A DNA stretch of 64,000 nt from a bacterium (lineage in GTDB: Bacteria; Pseudomonadota; Alphaproteobacteria; Rickettsiales; RI-342), in assembly GCA_016124905.1 (NCBI GenBank), contig WGMV01000008.1, forward strand, positions 46,521-110,520, given 5' to 3'. Of this stretch, positions 61,972 through 64,000 are shown piece after piece. Under the pieces are notes generated by a model. That model saw nothing but the letters and a program-made list of their open reading frames with translations. It was not told the DNA's origin and made no database searches. The first letter of the stretch is position 1; each line of letters starts with the position of its first letter. A program made the position numbers and the translations under genes.

Positions 61972-62649
61972 ATGTCCCAACCACCGCTTATCAAACGTTA
62001 TCCCCTGACCATCGACGTCTTGCGTCAGGCATTGATCAATCTGCGCCTGCAAGCCGGGCTGGATGCCATGGGCGAGGACGGCCCCGCACCCGTGCATCCG
62101 TCCATCAAACCCTGGGGAGAAGCCGATATCGGTTTCTCCATGGATCAGGGAAAGATCCTGCTCAAATTGCCCGTGCCTAACGGGGATTATTTTCTCGGCA
62201 AAAGCGATTTCTACAGCCTCGGCCCATACAAAAACCTGATGAACCGGCTGGTGGTGGATGCCCTGAGGGACGTCCTTCCCGATGCCCTGGCGCGCACCGG
62301 CGCGGGCACGGGGGAGGTCTGGTTCTTCACCGGGCCGGACGGCAAGGTCCCCGCCGACGAAAAGGAAATGTCGGCGCTGCATAACCTGAGCCACGAAGAC
62401 ATGGCGCGTTGCACGCTGTACCTGGTGATCGACTGCCACAAACGCCTGGAGGAATTCCTCCACATGGCGGAAGCCGAATGCAGCGAGCGCCAGATGGCCG
62501 AAACGGAAGAGGGCCATGGTGCCTTTGACTATTGGATGAAGGAGCAAGGCGGGCTGGCCGACGCGTTCAACGCCTGGGATAGCGAGCTTTCCGGGTCATC
62601 CGGCGTGCATAATGACGGCCCTGACGGGGGCGTTCCCGAACTGGTATAA
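61972..62649 (+). CDS. Orphan protein carrying one copy of a repeated unknown domain
   Basis: The start is ATG 61972 (MSQPPLIKRYPLTIDVL) after AGAGGAA; 225 residues. It consists of one alpha/beta unit: a helix (YPLTIDVLRQALINLRLQAGL), an E/K-rich strand region ADIGFSMDQGKILLKLPVPN, a second helix (YKNLMNRLVVDALRDVL) and a late LYLVIDCHKRLEEFLHMAEAEC. The tail is Gly/Asp/Ser-rich. The adjacent gene contains two further copies. No signal, membrane or catalytic motif. I do not recognise the family. Confidence 0.75.
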   Translation: MSQPPLIKRYPLTIDVLRQALINLRLQAGLDAMGEDGPAPVHPSIKPWGEADIGFSMDQGKILLKLPVPNGDYFLGKSDFYSLGPYKNLMNRLVVDALRDVLPDALARTGAGTGEVWFFTGPDGKVPADEKEMSALHNLSHEDMARCTLYLVIDCHKRLEEFLHMAEAECSERQMAETEEGHGAFDYWMKEQGGLADAFNAWDSELSGSSGVHNDGPDGGVPELV

Positions 62650-62659
62650 GAGGCAACAT

Positions 62660-63904
62660 ATGAGCAAACAACCGGAACTTGAGAATCAATACCCAATGAC
62701 GATGGCAATGCTCGGCAAGGTGCTGCGCGATGTTCGCCTCGCCACGAAGATTGATGCCAACCTCAACGGAGAGCAGGTTCCCTGGTTCCTGGAGATGAAA
62801 CCCTTTCAGGTCACCGATATCGGCATTGATGTGCGTGCGGGCGATGTGATGTTCTCGCTGCCCGCGCTGGACAACGACCTGCTTTCCCAGCTTTTCATGA
62901 AAGCGGAGTCATATCACGATAAAATCTGCGAGGAATTGCGGGAGGCGCTGGCTTCGGCATTTCCGGAAACCTACACATTCCTCCTCGGGCATGCCGCTGA
63001 GCTGGACATCCCCTCATCCCAAACGCAGGACGGCATGCTGCAGGTGCGGTTGAAAACCAACGGTTACCTGCAGGAGTTTCTGGATAAGGCGGAGGACGAA
63101 TGCAAACGGAAGCTGGAGACAATCAAACAGGAAGTCGATAAGGCCCTTATCGGAAACAGTAACATGGCCTTGGCCTTACCCGCCCCCAAACCCGTGACGG
63201 AAGAGCATTACCCCAACCTCATGGCCGCCATGCGCAGGTCCCTGCAGCAGGTCAGGATGGATTTCGGCCTGGATGAGTTGAATTACGATGGCGACGCCGC
63301 GCCCGCCCATGCGTCGGTCTGGATGTATGAGGACGGCAACGTCCGCCTTCGGCCCTCCCTGCATGATGTGACATTCAAGCTTCCCATTCCCAACAGCCTC
63401 GAATTTTCCGAGCGCGAAAACCATCAGACCTATGAAGGCTTGCCGACCTACCGCGCCGCGGTAAGCGACGCCCTCAAAAAACAACTATGCCAGTATTTCG
63501 GCGCCAGCTGGGACGCCTACGCCAAGCCGGAACTGGGAATGTATTTCCTCGATGCCGAGGGTAAATTTGAATACGATAAAGGCAAAAACATCACGGAATC
63601 CTATCTCGCATTCGATAATGCGGATGGTCTGAAAAAAACGCCGGAAGAACTAAGCCGCTATTCCCTGCATCTCGTAATCCAGGCCAATGATAACCAATAC
63701 GAAGCCTTCCTCAATGCCGCTGAAAAAGAATGCGGCCTCTCATTGGTGCAGGAAGCGGACGCCTCTCCCGCGCAGGGGGATGCCTTCGCGCAATGGTTCG
63801 GCACGGATGAAGGCGGCAGCATTTTTGGCGACGACGCCGACGACAATCTGGGAAACAATGGCGGCTTTGAAGACGACCGCGGCAACGACCTGCAATTCAC
63901 CTAG
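62660..63904 (+). CDS. Orphan protein with two tandem copies of the same unknown domain
   Basis: Start at ATG 62660 after AGAGG; 414 residues. Copy one spans about 12-155 (YPMTMAMLGKVLRDVRLATKI, then VTDIGIDVRAGDVMFSLPAL and the end NGYLQEFLDKAEDECKRKL), copy two about 180-370 (YPNLMAAMRRSLQQVRMDFGL, HDVTFKLPIPN, SLHLVIQANDNQYEAF). The Tyr-Pro start, the strand before LPxP and the C-terminal L-x-x-F-L-x-x-A-E-x-E-C pattern recur in all three units of the two genes. A disordered acidic Gly/Asn/Asp tail closes the protein. Function unknown. Its stop overlaps a convergent partial gene. Confidence 0.75.
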   Translation: MSKQPELENQYPMTMAMLGKVLRDVRLATKIDANLNGEQVPWFLEMKPFQVTDIGIDVRAGDVMFSLPALDNDLLSQLFMKAESYHDKICEELREALASAFPETYTFLLGHAAELDIPSSQTQDGMLQVRLKTNGYLQEFLDKAEDECKRKLETIKQEVDKALIGNSNMALALPAPKPVTEEHYPNLMAAMRRSLQQVRMDFGLDELNYDGDAAPAHASVWMYEDGNVRLRPSLHDVTFKLPIPNSLEFSERENHQTYEGLPTYRAAVSDALKKQLCQYFGASWDAYAKPELGMYFLDAEGKFEYDKGKNITESYLAFDNADGLKKTPEELSRYSLHLVIQANDNQYEAFLNAAEKECGLSLVQEADASPAQGDAFAQWFGTDEGGSIFGDDADDNLGNNGGFEDDRGNDLQFT

Positions 63905-64000
63905 GCCCGCTTCCGCTCCACCCCTTCGCACACCACATCCAGCAACGCCGCATCCGCCATCGGCCCGTCGATGCGCACCTGTTCCGCCGCGCAGTCGGTG
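63901..64000 (-). CDS. C-terminal end of an unidentified protein (partial)
   Basis: Minus-strand frame open to the right window edge. The visible 32 codons end ...RIDGPMADAALLDVVCEG then VERKRA and a TAG at 63901-63903, overlapping the stop of the plus-strand neighbour. GC-rich third positions match real genes in this region. Too short to identify. Confidence 0.5.
   Translation of the reverse strand, partial: TDCAAEQVRIDGPMADAALLDVVCEGVERKRA

Overview
The window looks like chromosomal DNA from an alphaproteobacterium, order not determined. Most of it is GC-rich with tightly packed genes that often overlap by 4 bp (ATGA or GTGA). Supporting markers are dxs, a split Mrp-type cation/proton antiporter, a VirB-like type IV secretion cluster, a PrtD/HlyD type I exporter, a cheY-A-W-mcp-R-D-B chemotaxis operon and a FixL-like haem PAS kinase. 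No rRNA, CRISPR array, transposase or integrase was seen. No gene-free stretch exceeds about 300 bp.

Left part (1-16.9 kb): a minus-strand type IV secretion cluster (two VirB2-like pilins, VirB4, and VirB6 cut by the window edge) is followed by dxs. A nine-gene plus-strand Mrp-like operon comes next, with three large antiporter-type membrane subunits and one small uncharacterised membrane subunit. Then come a DUF192 protein, a lysine-rich orphan, a possible CE-clan cysteine protease-like protein and the rRNA methyltransferase rlmB.

Middle part (17-38 kb): a tRNA-Tyr(GTA) has its last bases and its terminator hairpin duplicated 170 bp downstream. From here to about 38 kb the DNA is visibly richer in A+T than the flanks. 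This segment carries a truncated haemoglobin, two REC proteins sharing an unknown N-terminal domain, a large hybrid kinase, an XRE-REC fusion and the chemotaxis operon. That operon also contains a complete set of partner-switch parts: two STAS proteins, a REC-PP2C phosphatase and an RsbW-like ATPase. A 1101-residue kinase with a FixL-type haem PAS faces the operon. Truncated haemoglobin, an Aer-like PAS receptor and the FixL-like PAS together suggest oxygen/redox-guided behaviour. No flagellar genes are present in the window.

Right part (38-64 kb): a mix of envelope and housekeeping genes. They include a periplasmic HAD protein, a class A acid phosphatase, a two-partner-secretion-type exoprotein, MsrB, two tandem M23-like proteins with altered metal ligands, and an Rrf2 regulator with its likely operator and a YezD-family small protein. 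Further on are an FAD oxidoreductase, a glycosyltransferase, a MESH1-like alarmone hydrolase, a lipoprotein with a hydrolase fold but no nucleophilic serine, the type I exporter with a small membrane ORF upstream, a nucleoside hydrolase, a hairpin cluster and ettA. Two adjacent orphan proteins are built from one repeated unknown domain.

Most interesting: the chemotaxis/partner-switch island, the tandem degenerate M23 pair, the triplicated unknown domain at 62-64 kb, the CE-clan-like protein at 15.3 kb, and the three-pump Mrp operon.
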